Shown: positions 39,234-48,823 of the stretch, in pieces
Numbering within the stretch: the first letter of the stretch is position 1
Layout: the number at the start of each line of letters is the position of its first letter
The notes under the pieces: model-generated
Seen by the model: the letters and a program-made list of their open reading frames with translations, nothing else
What the model was told of the DNA's origin: nothing
Database searches by the model: none
Assembly: GCF_001422735.1 (NCBI RefSeq)
Contig: NZ_LMLZ01000004.1
Coordinates: forward strand, 1-64,000
DNA from: Acidovorax sp. Leaf78
GTDB taxonomy: Bacteria > Pseudomonadota > Gammaproteobacteria > Burkholderiales > Burkholderiaceae_C
Length of the DNA stretch: 64,000 nt
Reading direction: 5' to 3'
Position numbers and translations under genes: made by a program

Positions 39234-40043
39234 CTACTTCGCGAGGAAGTCGCGGATGGCCATCAGCGTCTCGTCGGGCGCCTCGCTCATCTGGTTGTGG
39301 CCCACGGGCAGGCTGGTGGTCTGCACCACCTTGCCGGCAGCGCGCGCGGCGGCCACCAGGCCCTGGGCGGCCTTGGGCGCGGTCATCTGGTCCTGCGCGC
39401 CCAGGGCGAACAGCACCGGGCACTGCACGGCCGCCATGGCCTGCTCGCCGTTGGCATAGCTGTCGCACGCCACGAAGCCGCGGTGGAACACGTTGACGGC
39501 AGTGTTGCTGCGCATCACCTTGCGGCCCAGCGCCATGCCCGCGTTGTAGACCCAGAAGCCCGCGCCCGACGGCGGCGCCAGCGTGCTGCGCGAGAACACG
39601 TTGACCATGCGCAGCGCCTTCTCGGGCTCGTTCAGCGCGGCGTCGATCAGTGCGGGCGACACCTTCATCGGGTAGGCCGTGCCCACCAGCACCAAATGGC
39701 TCACACGCGCGCCCAGGCGGGCTGCGGCTTCCAGCGCGATCAGCGAGCCGAAGCTGTGGCCCACCAGCGCCGCACGCTGCAGGCCTGCCGCATCGAGCAG
39801 GGCGGCGATGAAGTCCGCGCCGGCCTCCACGGTGGCCGGCGCCTCGCCCGCGCTGCGGCAGTGGCCGGGCAGGTCCACCGCCAGCACGTTCCAGCCGTGA
39901 TTGGCCATGTAGCGGCTTTGCATGGCCCACACGCTGTGGTCGTTCAACACGCCGTGGATGAACACCACGGTGGGCTTGGCGGCGTCGAAGGGCTTGCCGC
40001 CGGTGTAGCAGTAGGTGGTACTGCCGTTGACTTGGATCTGCAT
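39234..40043 (-). CDS. Alpha/beta hydrolase
   Basis: The 269-residue hydrolase shows the oxyanion region VVFIHGVLNDHSVW, the nucleophile elbow GHSFGS (Ser about residue 104), the acid in FALGAQDQMT and the catalytic His in PVGHNQMSE. No lid or substrate motif allows a narrower call; esterase- or haloperoxidase-like activity is typical. The start (40043) lies 5 bp after the stop of the O-acetylhomoserine sulfhydrylase gene, so the two are co-transcribed. Confidence 0.88.
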   Translation of the reverse strand: MQIQVNGSTTYCYTGGKPFDAAKPTVVFIHGVLNDHSVWAMQSRYMANHGWNVLAVDLPGHCRSAGEAPATVEAGADFIAALLDAAGLQRAALVGHSFGSLIALEAAARLGARVSHLVLVGTAYPMKVSPALIDAALNEPEKALRMVNVFSRSTLAPPSGAGFWVYNAGMALGRKVMRSNTAVNVFHRGFVACDSYANGEQAMAAVQCPVLFALGAQDQMTAPKAAQGLVAAARAAGKVVQTTSLPVGHNQMSEAPDETLMAIRDFLAK

Positions 40044-40048
40044 GGTGA

Positions 40049-41359
40049 TCAGGCCCCCGCTTTTTCTGCGGCCTTGAGGGCGCGCTTCAAGTCGTCGATC
40101 AGGTCGTCGGCATCTTCGAGACCGATGGACAGGCGGATCGTGCCCTGCGTGATGCCGGCGTTCACCAGCGCCTCGTCGCTCATCCGGAAGTGCGTGGTGC
40201 TGGCCGGGTGGATCACCAGGCTGCGGCAGTCGCCCACGTTGGCCAGGTGGCTGAAGACCTTGAGCGTCTCGATGAACTTCTTGCCCTGCTCGCGGTTGCC
40301 CTTGAGGTCGAAGCTGAACACCGAGCCCGCGCCGCGCGGCAGCAGCTTTTGCGCCAGGGCGTGGCTTGCATGCGACTCCAGCATGGGGTGGCCCACGCGC
40401 GAGACGAAGGGTTGGCTGGCCAGGAACTCGACCACGCGCGCCGTGTTGCGCATGTGCCGCTCCATGCGCAGCGGCAGGGTCTCGATGCCCTGCAGGATGA
40501 GCCAGGCGGTGTGCGGGCTCATGCACGCGCCGAAGTCGCGCAGCCCCTCGCGCCGCGCGCGCAGCAGGAACGCGCCCACCGAGCTTTCCTCGCTGAACAC
40601 CATGTTGTGAAAGCCTTCGTAGGGCGCAGTGAGCTCGGCGAACTTGCCCGCCGAGCGCGGACCGTCCCAGTCGAAGCTGCCGCCATCGACCACGATGCCG
40701 CCCACCACCGTGCCGTGGCCCGACAGGAACTTGGTGGCCGAGTGGTAGACCAGGTCGGCACCCAGCTCCAGCGGCTTCATGAGCCAGGGCGAGGTGAGGG
40801 TCGAGTCCACCAGCAGCGGCACGCCCGCCTCGTGCGCGATCGCGCTGATGGTGGGGATGTCCAGCACATCGAGGCCCGGGTTGCCCACCGTCTCGCCGAA
40901 GAAGAGCTTGGTGTTGGGCTGCACGGCCGCGCGCCAGCCGTCGATGTCGCCGGGCTTGACGAAGGTGGTGTCGATGCCGAAGCGCGACAGCGTGTAGTGC
41001 AGCAGGTTCTGCGATCCGCCGTACAGCGCCGTGCTGGCCACGATGTGGCTGCCCGCACCCATCAGCGTGCAGATGGCCAGGTGCAACGCCGCCTGCCCGC
41101 TGGCGGTGGCAATCGCCCCCACGCCGCCTTCCAGGGCCGAGACGCGCTGCTCGAGCACCGCATTGGTGGGGTTGCTGATGCGGCTGTAGACGTGGCCGGG
41201 CCGCTCCAGGTTGAAGAGCGAGGCCGCGTGGTCGCTCGACTCGAACACGAACGACGTGGTCAGGTGGATGGGCACGGCGCGTGCGCCGGTGGCGGGGTCA
41301 GGCGTGGCGCCAGCGTGCAGCGCAAGCGTGTCGAAGCCGGGGTCGGAGTAGCCGGGCAT
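40049..41359 (-). CDS. metY: O-acetylhomoserine sulfhydrylase (Cys/Met metabolism PLP enzyme)
   Basis: The protein has 436 residues from ATG 41359, with GGAG 9 bp before it; an upstream in-frame ATG at 41440 is less likely. It is a PLP-dependent fold type I enzyme. LHAGATPDPATGARAVPIHLTTSFVF at the N-terminus, YSRISNPTNAVLE, and the Schiff-base lysine in HSATKFLSGHGT are visible. The length and N-terminus favour O-acetylhomoserine aminocarboxypropyltransferase, making homocysteine from O-acetylhomoserine and sulfide; the O-succinyl form (MetZ) is less likely. The upstream region is shared with the divergent CBS gene. Confidence 0.87.
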   Translation of the reverse strand: MPGYSDPGFDTLALHAGATPDPATGARAVPIHLTTSFVFESSDHAASLFNLERPGHVYSRISNPTNAVLEQRVSALEGGVGAIATASGQAALHLAICTLMGAGSHIVASTALYGGSQNLLHYTLSRFGIDTTFVKPGDIDGWRAAVQPNTKLFFGETVGNPGLDVLDIPTISAIAHEAGVPLLVDSTLTSPWLMKPLELGADLVYHSATKFLSGHGTVVGGIVVDGGSFDWDGPRSAGKFAELTAPYEGFHNMVFSEESSVGAFLLRARREGLRDFGACMSPHTAWLILQGIETLPLRMERHMRNTARVVEFLASQPFVSRVGHPMLESHASHALAQKLLPRGAGSVFSFDLKGNREQGKKFIETLKVFSHLANVGDCRSLVIHPASTTHFRMSDEALVNAGITQGTIRLSIGLEDADDLIDDLKRALKAAEKAGA

Positions 41360-41512
41360 GTGGTTTGTCTCCCAGAGGGTCAGGCGGATGTTCTGAATCC
41401 ATGTCCTGCACAGTTGCTTGCGGGACAGGGCACGCGGCATTGTGGGCTATATTTGGTGGCAGACCTGTGCAGCGCGCGACGCGCTCTTTTCGCCTTCCCG
41501 GAGACCTACACC

Positions 41513-41962
41513 ATGAAAGTCAGCGACATCCTTCGCGTCAAGGGCAACACCTTGTACACCGTCACCCCCGAGGAGCCGCTGGCCGACGCCGTGAACCTGA
41601 TGGCCGAGCGCGACATCGGCTCGCTGGTGGTCATGGAGCTGGGTGACCTGGTGGGCATGCTCACCTTCCGCGAGGTGATCCAGGCCATCGTGAAAAACGG
41701 CGGCAGCGTGGGCACCATGCAGGTCCGCTCGGCCATGGACGATGCGCCCCTGACCTGCACGATGGAAACCGAGATGGACGAAGTGCGCCGCATGATGCTG
41801 GACCGCCACGCACGCTACATGCCGGTGATGGACCGCCGCATGCTGATGGGCGTGATCAGCTTCTACGACGTGGCCAAGGCCGTGGTGGACAGCCAGAACT
41901 TCGAGAACAAGATGCTCAAGGCCTACATCCGCGACTGGCCCGAGGACGAATCCGGCGGCTGA
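41513..41962 (+). CDS. CBS domain protein
   Basis: The 149-residue protein is two CBS domains in tandem (about 10-60 and 78-130): TLYTVTPEEPLADAVNLMAERDIGSLVVM and LTCTMETEMDEVRRMMLDRHARYMPVM. Stand-alone CBS pairs bind adenosyl ligands and regulate a partner. The partner is unknown; the divergent metY (154 bp between starts) is a candidate only by position. CGGAG before the ATG is the ribosome-binding site. Confidence 0.88.
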   Translation: MKVSDILRVKGNTLYTVTPEEPLADAVNLMAERDIGSLVVMELGDLVGMLTFREVIQAIVKNGGSVGTMQVRSAMDDAPLTCTMETEMDEVRRMMLDRHARYMPVMDRRMLMGVISFYDVAKAVVDSQNFENKMLKAYIRDWPEDESGG

Positions 41963-42037
41963 TGCCGGGGGGCAGGGCATTGCCCCTGCACCCTGCGGCC
42001 CCAGCCTTGTTGTTCGCGGGCTGCGGTGGCGTCTTCG

Positions 42038-44269
42038 TCAGCGCTTGTGCGGTGCCTGCGCGCACAGCCAGGCCTCGATCTCGTCGGGCGGCATCGGCTT
42101 GCCGAACAGGTAGCCCTGCATCACCGGGCACCCGTGGGCCTGCAGCCACTGCTGCTGGCCGGGTGTCTCCACCCCTTCGGCCACCACCGCCATGCCCAGG
42201 CTGTGGGCAATGCTCAGCACCGACACCGTGAGCGCGCGCGCCGTGGGGCTGGTGGTGAGGTCCCGCACGAAGGCCATGTCCAGCTTCAGCTCCGAAATCG
42301 GCAGGCGGTGCAGGTAGCTCAACGACGAGTAGCCGGTGCCGAAGTCGTCCAGCGACAGCCTGAACCCCCGGCTGTGCAGGGTGTCGATGTTGGTCCGCGT
42401 CATGGGGCGCGCGTCCATCATCACGCTTTCGGTGATCTCCAGCAGCACGTCGCCGGTGCGCAGGCCGTGGCGCGCCAGCGCCTCGCAGACCTGCTGCGCG
42501 AACTCGGGCTGGTGAAAGCTGCGCCCCGACAGGTTGACCGCGACGCAGGGCACGTCATGCCCCGCGGCACGCCAGGCGGCCAGCTGTGCGCAGGCCTGGT
42601 CGAGCAGCCACAGCGTCAGCTCGTGGATCAGCCCCGCCTCTTCGGCCACCGCGATGAACCGGCCGGGCGGCACCATGCCCCAGTCGGCATGGTGCCAGCG
42701 CGCCAGCGCTTCCACCCCGTGCAGGGTGCCGGGTGAGCTGCTGAGCACCTGCGGCTGGTAGTGCAGCGTGATGCCGCTGCGCTCGGCCATCGCCTGGCGC
42801 AGCGCGCGCTCCACGGCCACGCGCTCCTGGGCGTGCCGGTTCATCTCGGCACTGAACAGCTGCAGGCTGTGCCGGTGGTCGCTCTTGGCCTGGTACATCG
42901 CCTGGTCGGCGTGGCGCAGCAAGGTGTCGATGCTTTCGCCGTCGCCGGGGAACATGGCGATGCCGATGCTGGCGTGGCAGACGTGCGCCTGGCCCTCGAT
43001 GTCCATGGGCGCTGCCACGGCCTCCAGCAAGGAGCGGGCCGTCTGCACGGCGCGGTCGGTGTCGCATTCGGGCAGCAGCAGCACGAACTCGTCGGCCGCC
43101 AACCGGCCGATCAGGTCGTGCTCTCGCAGCGCACGGGACAGCCGCCGGGCGACCTCGCACAGCACGGCGTCTCCGGCAGCGTGCCCTTGGGTGTCGTTGA
43201 CCTGCTTGAACCGGTCCAGGTCCACGAACAGCACGGCGCCGCCGTGCCGGGCAGCCTGCAGCTGGGCGAGCCGGTGCTCTGCGCTGTCGTGGAACAGTGC
43301 GCGGTTGGGCAGACCGGTGAGGGCGTCGAAGAACGCCAGCTGGTGCAGGCGCTGGCGGGTGGCGTTGCGCTCGATGGCCAGTGCGCACAGGTGCAGGCAC
43401 ATGTCCACCAGCCGCTCGTGCAGGGCATCGGGCTGGCGGGGCTCGCGAAAGTAGAACGCGAGCGTGCCGGCGACCTTGCCCTGGTGGTCGCAGATGGGGC
43501 TGGACCAGCACGCCTTGAAGCCGCTGGCGAGGTAGAGCGCGCGGTCCTGGTCCGTCCACAGCGGGTCGGTCGCGATGTCGGTGGTGAGCACCGGCTCGCG
43601 CCGGTAGGCGGCGGTACCGCACGAGCCGGCACTGGGGCCGATGGGCAGGCCGTCGATGGCCCGGCTGATGGCGGCGGGCAGGCCCGGTGCGGCCAGCGGG
43701 CGCAGACGGCCCTGGTCATCCACCGCCAGCACCGAGGCCGTGACCTCGGGGGCGATGCGTTCCACCTCGTCGCACAGCAAGGCCATGAGCCCGGACAGGG
43801 GCAGCTCGTTGACCAGGCCTTCCAGCACGCGCTTTTGCAGCATCTCGTGCATCTTGGTGAGCGTGATGTCGGTGAGGACGGTGATGCTGCCGCCGGGCCC
43901 GCCCGAGGCCTCGTCGGAGGCATTGATCATCATCGACACCCAGCGCGGCTGGCCCGACTTGCTGTACAGCAGCGTCTCCACATGGAACGAGCCGCTCGTG
44001 CCCAGGCTGCCGCGGATCTGCCCGAGCAGGTCGGGGTCGGAGCGCGGGCCGATGAGCACGTGGCTGAGGTTGCGCCCCAGCACTTCGTGGGCTTCAAAGC
44101 CGAACAGGCGGGCGAAGCCCTCGTTCACATACACCACCAGCCGCTCGCTGTTGCTCATCACGATGGCGTTGTCGCTGTCGTCGAGCGCCTTGCGCAAGGG
44201 CGCATCGGCCAGCCAGGCGGTGGGGGAGGGGCTTGGGATGCCGGGGCTCGGCGGGGCGGAGGTGGGCAT
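42038..44269 (-). CDS. PAS-GAF-GGDEF-EAL cyclic-di-GMP protein, probable phosphodiesterase
   Basis: The 743-residue protein has a PAS domain (about 28-135, with VVYVNEGFARLFGFEAHEVLG), a GAF domain (about 145-290, with GSCGTAAYRREPV), a diguanylate cyclase domain (about 305-465) and an EAL domain (about 480-735). The cyclase signature reads AADEF instead of GGDEF, so synthesis is unlikely. The EAL domain keeps VEALARW, VNLSGRSF, LEITES, DDFGTGYSSL and ELKLD, the residues needed for c-di-GMP hydrolysis. There is no transmembrane segment, so it is cytosolic and likely senses a ligand through PAS/GAF. It is a single gene. Confidence 0.9.
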   Translation of the reverse strand: MPTSAPPSPGIPSPSPTAWLADAPLRKALDDSDNAIVMSNSERLVVYVNEGFARLFGFEAHEVLGRNLSHVLIGPRSDPDLLGQIRGSLGTSGSFHVETLLYSKSGQPRWVSMMINASDEASGGPGGSITVLTDITLTKMHEMLQKRVLEGLVNELPLSGLMALLCDEVERIAPEVTASVLAVDDQGRLRPLAAPGLPAAISRAIDGLPIGPSAGSCGTAAYRREPVLTTDIATDPLWTDQDRALYLASGFKACWSSPICDHQGKVAGTLAFYFREPRQPDALHERLVDMCLHLCALAIERNATRQRLHQLAFFDALTGLPNRALFHDSAEHRLAQLQAARHGGAVLFVDLDRFKQVNDTQGHAAGDAVLCEVARRLSRALREHDLIGRLAADEFVLLLPECDTDRAVQTARSLLEAVAAPMDIEGQAHVCHASIGIAMFPGDGESIDTLLRHADQAMYQAKSDHRHSLQLFSAEMNRHAQERVAVERALRQAMAERSGITLHYQPQVLSSSPGTLHGVEALARWHHADWGMVPPGRFIAVAEEAGLIHELTLWLLDQACAQLAAWRAAGHDVPCVAVNLSGRSFHQPEFAQQVCEALARHGLRTGDVLLEITESVMMDARPMTRTNIDTLHSRGFRLSLDDFGTGYSSLSYLHRLPISELKLDMAFVRDLTTSPTARALTVSVLSIAHSLGMAVVAEGVETPGQQQWLQAHGCPVMQGYLFGKPMPPDEIEAWLCAQAPHKR

Positions 44270-44408
44270 GGAGGTCCCGGTGATCGTGCTGCGATGCTAG
44301 CAAGCGCGCAGGACAATGCCAAGGCCGCCAGCGTGGCCGCGCGTTGGCGCGGCGCGCCCAGGCCACACCCGGACTTTGGCGGCCTCTGCTCTGGGATAAT
44401 CCTGCGCC

Positions 44409-45506
44409 ATGAGCGGCAACACCTTCGGATCCCTATTCGCAGTCACCAACTTTGGTGAATCCCACGGCCCGGCCATTGGCTGCGTGATCGACGGCTGTCC
44501 GCCCGGCATGCCGCTGACCGAAGCCGACATCCAGGCCGACCTGGACCGCCGCCGCCCCGGCACCAGCCGCCACGTCACCCAGCGCAACGAGCCCGACGCG
44601 GTGGAGATCCTCTCGGGCGTGTACGAGGGCAAGACCACCGGCACGCCGATCGCGCTGTTGATCCGCAACACCGACCAGCGCAGCAAGGACTACAGCAACA
44701 TCGCCGAGAGCTTTCGCCCCGGCCATGCCGACTACACCTACTGGCACAAGTACGGCATCCGCGACCCGCGCGGCGGCGGCCGGTCGTCGGCGCGCTTGAC
44801 AGCGCCCACCGTGGCCGCCGGCGCCGTGGCCAAGAAGTGGCTGGCGCAGCGCTACGGCGTGCAGTTCCGGGCGTGCATGACGCAACTGGGCGAGCTGGCC
44901 ATTCCGTTCGAGAGCTGGGACCACGTGCGCAGCAACCCCTTCTTCGCCCCCGTGGCCGACGTGGCGCAGTACGAGGACTACATGGACGCGCTGCGCAAGG
45001 CGGGCGATTCGTGCGGGGCCCGCATCCGCGTGCAGGCCACCGGCGTGCCCGTGGGCCTGGGCGAGCCGCTGTACGACAAGCTCGACGCCGACATCGCCTA
45101 CGCCATGATGGGCCTCAATGCCGTCAAGGGCGTGGAGATCGGCGCCGGCTTTGCCAGCGTGGCGCAGCGCGGCACCACCCACGGCGACTCGATGACGCCC
45201 GGCGGGTTTCGCACCAACAACTCCGGCGGCGTGCTGGGCGGCATCAGCACCGGGCAGGACCTGGAGGTGAGCATTGCGATCAAGCCCACCAGCTCGATCA
45301 TCAGCCCGCGCGAGTCCATCGACGTGCACGGCCAGAGCACCGAGGTCATCACCAAGGGCCGCCACGACCCCTGCGTGGGCATCCGCGCAGCACCCATCGC
45401 CGAGGCCCTGCTGGCGCTGGTGGTGATGGACCACGCACTGCGCCACCGCGCACAGTGCGCCGACGTGGCGCCGCCCGTGCCGCCGATCCAGGCGTCGTTC
45501 CTGTAG
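44409..45506 (+). CDS. aroC: Chorismate synthase
   Basis: The 365-residue enzyme of the shikimate pathway makes chorismate from EPSP with reduced FMN. Signatures are [22 protein letters not shown] at the N-terminus, [28 protein letters not shown] and the C-terminal [18 protein letters not shown]. The length and start are standard. It has its own terminator at 45556-45584. Confidence 0.97.
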   Translation: MSGNTFGSLFAVTNFGESHGPAIGCVIDGCPPGMPLTEADIQADLDRRRPGTSRHVTQRNEPDAVEILSGVYEGKTTGTPIALLIRNTDQRSKDYSNIAESFRPGHADYTYWHKYGIRDPRGGGRSSARLTAPTVAAGAVAKKWLAQRYGVQFRACMTQLGELAIPFESWDHVRSNPFFAPVADVAQYEDYMDALRKAGDSCGARIRVQATGVPVGLGEPLYDKLDADIAYAMMGLNAVKGVEIGAGFASVAQRGTTHGDSMTPGGFRTNNSGGVLGGISTGQDLEVSIAIKPTSSIISPRESIDVHGQSTEVITKGRHDPCVGIRAAPIAEALLALVVMDHALRHRAQCADVAPPVPPIQASFL

Positions 45507-45555
45507 CCGCGGCGCAGCGTCGCCGCACCTTGGCGTCGGGCGGACCATGGCGGCT

Positions 45556-45584
45556 GGGCGTGCAGGAATGCGCGCCCTTTTTTT
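45556..45584 (+). terminator. aroC terminator
   Basis: GGGCGTGC (45556-45563) and GCGCGCCC (45570-45577) pair with one G-T, with a 6-nt loop, followed by seven T. It lies 50 bp after the aroC stop, just before the 5'-nucleotidase gene. Confidence 0.9.
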
Positions 45585-45611
45585 ATTCGGTTGAGCAACA
45601 AAGGCACACCC

Positions 45612-47465
45612 ATGCGCAGATTGAAGGCACAGGCATCCGTGGGGGCGGGATGGGCGCGCAGCGCTGCGGCGTGGGCGGCGGCAGGCGCTGCGGGCGCCTT
45701 GCTGGCGGGCTGCGGCACGGTGGCGCCCCCGCCGGGGCAGGCGGTGCCCGACCACATCGACATCACGCTCATCGGCTTCAACGACCTGCACGGCAACATG
45801 GAGCCGCCCCGCATGGCGCACACGGTGCAGACGGCGTCCGGGCCGGTGGAGGTGCCTGCGGGCGGCATGGCGTATTTCGCGAGCGCCATGGCCTCGCTGA
45901 AGTCCCGCAACCCGCACCACGCGGTGGTGTCGGCGGGCGACATGGTGGGCGCATCGCCCCTGGTGTCGTCGCTGTTCCTGGACGAGCCGACCATCGAGGC
46001 CGTCAACGCGATGCACATCGACTTCAACGCCGTGGGCAACCATGAGTTCGACCGCGGCTGGCGCGAGTTGCTGCGGCTGCAGCAAGGCGGCTGCGAGAAG
46101 TTCACCGTGCGCGAGCCCTGCCAGATCAGCCAGCCCTTTGCCGGCGCGCGCTTCGGCTTTCTGGCGGCCAACACCGTGCGGGTGGAAGACGGCCGCACGC
46201 TGCTGCCCGCCACCGGCATCAAGCGCTTCACGCAGGGCGGCGCCACGGTCACGCTGGGCGTGATCGGCCTGACCCTGCGCGCCACGCCCACCATGGTGAG
46301 CCCGTCCGGCGTGGCGGGCTTGCGCTTCGAGGACGAAGCGGACACGGCCAACGCGCTGATCCCGCAGCTCAAGGCCCAGGGCGCCGACGTGATCGCGGTG
46401 GTGATCCACGAAGGCGGCAACACCACCGCAGGCGTAGAGGCCACGAACTGTGCAGGCCTGTCGGGCGACATCGTGCCCATCCTGGAACGCCTGGACCCAG
46501 CGGTGGACGTAGTGGTCTCGGGTCACACGCACCAGGCCTATGTGTGCGACTACGGCACGGTGAACCCGGCCAAGCCCTTCCTTTTGACCAGCGCGGGCCA
46601 GTACGGCACGCTGCTCACCGACATCGCGCTGCGGGTGGACACCCGCACGCGCCGCGTGGTGAGCAAATCAGCGCGCAACGTCATCGTGCAGAGCGAGGCC
46701 TTCACCGGCAGCCAGGGGCGCGTGGACATGACGGCCGCGGTGCCGTCGTTCACGGCCGACCCGGTGGTGCAAAAGATCGTCGACACCTACCGCGCAGCCG
46801 CCGTGCCGCTGGCGCAGCGCCCGGTGGGGCAGGCGGCGGGGCCGATGCGGCGTGTGCCCACCCCATCGCTGGAGAGCACGCTGGGCAACCTGGTGGCCGA
46901 CGCGCAACTGGCGGCCACGCAGGCGCCGGAGCAGGGCGGCGCGCAGCTGTCGTTCATGAACCCGGGCGGTCTGCGCGCCGACCTGGTGCCGGACGAACAG
47001 GGCCTGGTGCGCTACGGGCAGCTGTACGCGGTGCAGCCGTTCGGCAACCAGCTGGTGGTGAAGACCTTCACCGGCGCGCAGATCAAGGCGGTGCTGGAGC
47101 AGCAGTTTGCCAGCGGCACCAACACCGTCCAGCGGCCTCGCGTGCTGTCGGTGTCCGCAGGCTTTGCCTACCAGTTCGACCGGGCCCAGCCGCCCGGCGC
47201 GCGCGTCAGCCAGTTGGTGCTGCACGGAGTGCCGCTGCAGGACGACACCCCCGTGCGGGTGGTGATGAGCAGCTACCTGGACAGCGGCGGCGACAACTTC
47301 ACCGTGCTGACCGAAGGCCGCGACCGCCTGGTGGGCGGGCTGGACCTGGATGCGCTCGAAGCGTACTTCCGCACGCAGAGCCCGGTGGCGGTGCCCGCCA
47401 CAGACCGCATTCGGTCCGCCGCATCTACCGCACCGACAGCACCTGCCGCACCACCGGCGCGCTGA
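45612..47465 (+). CDS. 5'-nucleotidase / metallophosphatase lipoprotein (UshA type)
   Basis: The 617-residue exported protein has a signal peptide ending in the lipobox LLAGC (about residue 37), so it is probably lipid-anchored. The N-terminal metallophosphatase domain shows IGFNDLHGNME, SAGDMVGAS, VGNHEFDRG and VSGHTHQAY, the metal-binding motifs of the 5'-nucleotidase family. The C-terminal domain (about 400-600) carries FMNPGGLRADL and SSYLDSGGDNF for nucleoside binding. It would hydrolyse extracellular nucleotides for salvage. ATG 45612 is chosen; TTG 45591 is in frame. Confidence 0.9.
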   Translation: MRRLKAQASVGAGWARSAAAWAAAGAAGALLAGCGTVAPPPGQAVPDHIDITLIGFNDLHGNMEPPRMAHTVQTASGPVEVPAGGMAYFASAMASLKSRNPHHAVVSAGDMVGASPLVSSLFLDEPTIEAVNAMHIDFNAVGNHEFDRGWRELLRLQQGGCEKFTVREPCQISQPFAGARFGFLAANTVRVEDGRTLLPATGIKRFTQGGATVTLGVIGLTLRATPTMVSPSGVAGLRFEDEADTANALIPQLKAQGADVIAVVIHEGGNTTAGVEATNCAGLSGDIVPILERLDPAVDVVVSGHTHQAYVCDYGTVNPAKPFLLTSAGQYGTLLTDIALRVDTRTRRVVSKSARNVIVQSEAFTGSQGRVDMTAAVPSFTADPVVQKIVDTYRAAAVPLAQRPVGQAAGPMRRVPTPSLESTLGNLVADAQLAATQAPEQGGAQLSFMNPGGLRADLVPDEQGLVRYGQLYAVQPFGNQLVVKTFTGAQIKAVLEQQFASGTNTVQRPRVLSVSAGFAYQFDRAQPPGARVSQLVLHGVPLQDDTPVRVVMSSYLDSGGDNFTVLTEGRDRLVGGLDLDALEAYFRTQSPVAVPATDRIRSAASTAPTAPAAPPAR

Positions 47466-47477
47466 GGCGGGTGTCGG

Positions 47478-48380
47478 CTACCCCTTTCCAAGGCGCAGCG
47501 CGGCCAGCCAGCGCAGGGGGTTGAAGCCCGTCACCAGCCCGGTGGCCACCAGCACCAGCGCGCCGCCCCAGAGCATGCCGGGGCCCAGCGCCTCGCCCAG
47601 GAACACATGGCCCCAGGCCACGCCGAACAGCGGGATCATGAACGCCGAACTCATGGCCGCCACCGGCGACACCTGGGACAGCACGCGCAGGTTGAGCCAG
47701 TAGGCCAGGCCCGAGGTGAAAACGCCCATCACCACCACCGCCGCCACGGCACCGGTGGTAAAGCGTGCTTCGGGCAGGCTCCAGGCCGCGCCCGGCAGCA
47801 GCAGCACCAGCGCGGCGGCGTGGATGCCCGCCGCGATCGACAGGGGCGACATGCGCGTGGTGGCGCGCTTCATCCAGGTGGTGGAGATGCCATAGCAGGC
47901 CGACGCGACGATGCAACCCGCCGCAGCGATCAGCAGCGCGGGCGTGGGCTGCACCGGGCCCAGCTGCACGATCAGCGCCACGCCCGCAAAGCCGCACAGG
48001 CAGCCCAGCCACTTGCGCAGGCTCAGCGTGTCTTCCTTCATCCACGCAGCGGCCAGCACGCTGAACGGAACGGCCATGGTGTTGAGCAGCGAGCTGTAAC
48101 CCGCTGGCAGATACAGGGCCGCCCACGAATACAGCAGAAAGGGCGCAGCGACCGTGAGCGTGCCCAGCCCCAGCAGCTCGCGCCAATGGCGCCACGGCCA
48201 GCGCTCGCCTGCCACGCGCATGATGCCGATCAGCGTGAGCGTGGCCAGGCCAATGCGCAGCGCCGCCATCACGTTGGGCCCGAGCACGGGGCTGGCGATG
48301 CGGATGAAGAGGAAGGAGGCGCCCCACAGGGCAGAGAGCAGCACCAGCTGCAGGAAGTGGCGGGATTTCACCGGGGGCAT
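47478..48380 (-). CDS. DMT-family (EamA) transporter
   Basis: The 300-residue membrane protein has about ten transmembrane helices in two EamA repeats. The first includes LVLLSALWGASFLFIRIA and the second GIHAAALVLLLPGAA. It is a drug/metabolite-type exporter with unknown substrate. ATG 48380 is preferred; ATG 48410 is in frame. It is convergent with the 5'-nucleotidase gene, 12 bp between stops. Repeat copy F lies 60 bp upstream. Confidence 0.88.
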   Translation of the reverse strand: MPPVKSRHFLQLVLLSALWGASFLFIRIASPVLGPNVMAALRIGLATLTLIGIMRVAGERWPWRHWRELLGLGTLTVAAPFLLYSWAALYLPAGYSSLLNTMAVPFSVLAAAWMKEDTLSLRKWLGCLCGFAGVALIVQLGPVQPTPALLIAAAGCIVASACYGISTTWMKRATTRMSPLSIAAGIHAAALVLLLPGAAWSLPEARFTTGAVAAVVVMGVFTSGLAYWLNLRVLSQVSPVAAMSSAFMIPLFGVAWGHVFLGEALGPGMLWGGALVLVATGLVTGFNPLRWLAALRLGKG

Positions 48381-48439
48381 TGTCGGGCACTGCGCTGGGG
48401 CTGGCGGCACTGCTCAAGCGGTGGTTTGGGAAGAAAACG

Positions 48440-48488
48440 GGCTCTACCGCCCGACTGGTGAGCGCCAGTAGCTATTGAAAATATAGCA
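48440..48488 (+). repeat. Dispersed palindrome, copy F
   Basis: GGCTCTACCGCCC ... GAGCGCCAGTAGCTATTG, then AAAATATAGCAA. The arms are more degenerate than in copies D and H, but the order, spacing and flanking TTGCTATA-type sequence (on the minus strand) identify the family. Confidence 0.7.
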
Positions 48489-48708
48489 ATTCAATGGTGG
48501 AGTGCGGTGTGCAAATAGCGGAGGTGCGACGCGACGTGCGGCATTCGACATGTAGTGGTCGATGTAGAAGCGATGCGCGCAACTGCCATGGGTACCGCTG
48601 CAGCAGGTGCAAGTTCCAAGGGGGCTTACAGCAGGGCGGGCCACCAGCAGCGGGTGGCCAGAGGCCGGTCAACAGGCGTACCAGACGGCTGAGGCCATCA
48701 CAATAATG
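48489..48708. other. Gene-free interval between repeat copies F and G
   Basis: The 443-bp interval 48381-48823 between nrdR and the DMT gene holds repeats F and G in opposite orientation. Between them I see no gene I would defend. On the minus strand a 66-codon open frame (48444-48644) is Cys/His-rich (CTCCSGTHGSCAHRFY) but runs into copy F for its last 15 codons and has no clear ribosome-binding site; it may be a gene remnant. Confidence 0.4.
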
Positions 48709-48766
48709 CCGCTATAAAAATAATAGCTACTGGCGCCCGTCAGATAAGCGGTAGCCGGTATTTTTG
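48709..48766 (+). repeat. Dispersed palindrome, copy G
   Basis: GCTATAAAAATAATAGCTAC leads into TGGCGCCC; the right arm AAGCGGTAGCCGGTATTTTTG ends at 48766. It lies 57 bp beyond the nrdR stop. It shows the fullest flank of the family (TTGCTAT-type sequence plus A/T tract) before the left arm. Confidence 0.8.
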
Positions 48767-48823
48767 CCAATATTGTCGAAGAACAAGCCACGCCCAACCG
48801 GCCCGTGGTGAGCCAGTCGCGAC

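Noticed and set aside
48444-48644. 66-codon Cys/His-rich minus-strand open frame
   Set aside because: Its last 15 codons are repeat copy F, there is no clear ribosome-binding site and no zinc-finger pattern fits; listed only as a possible remnant.
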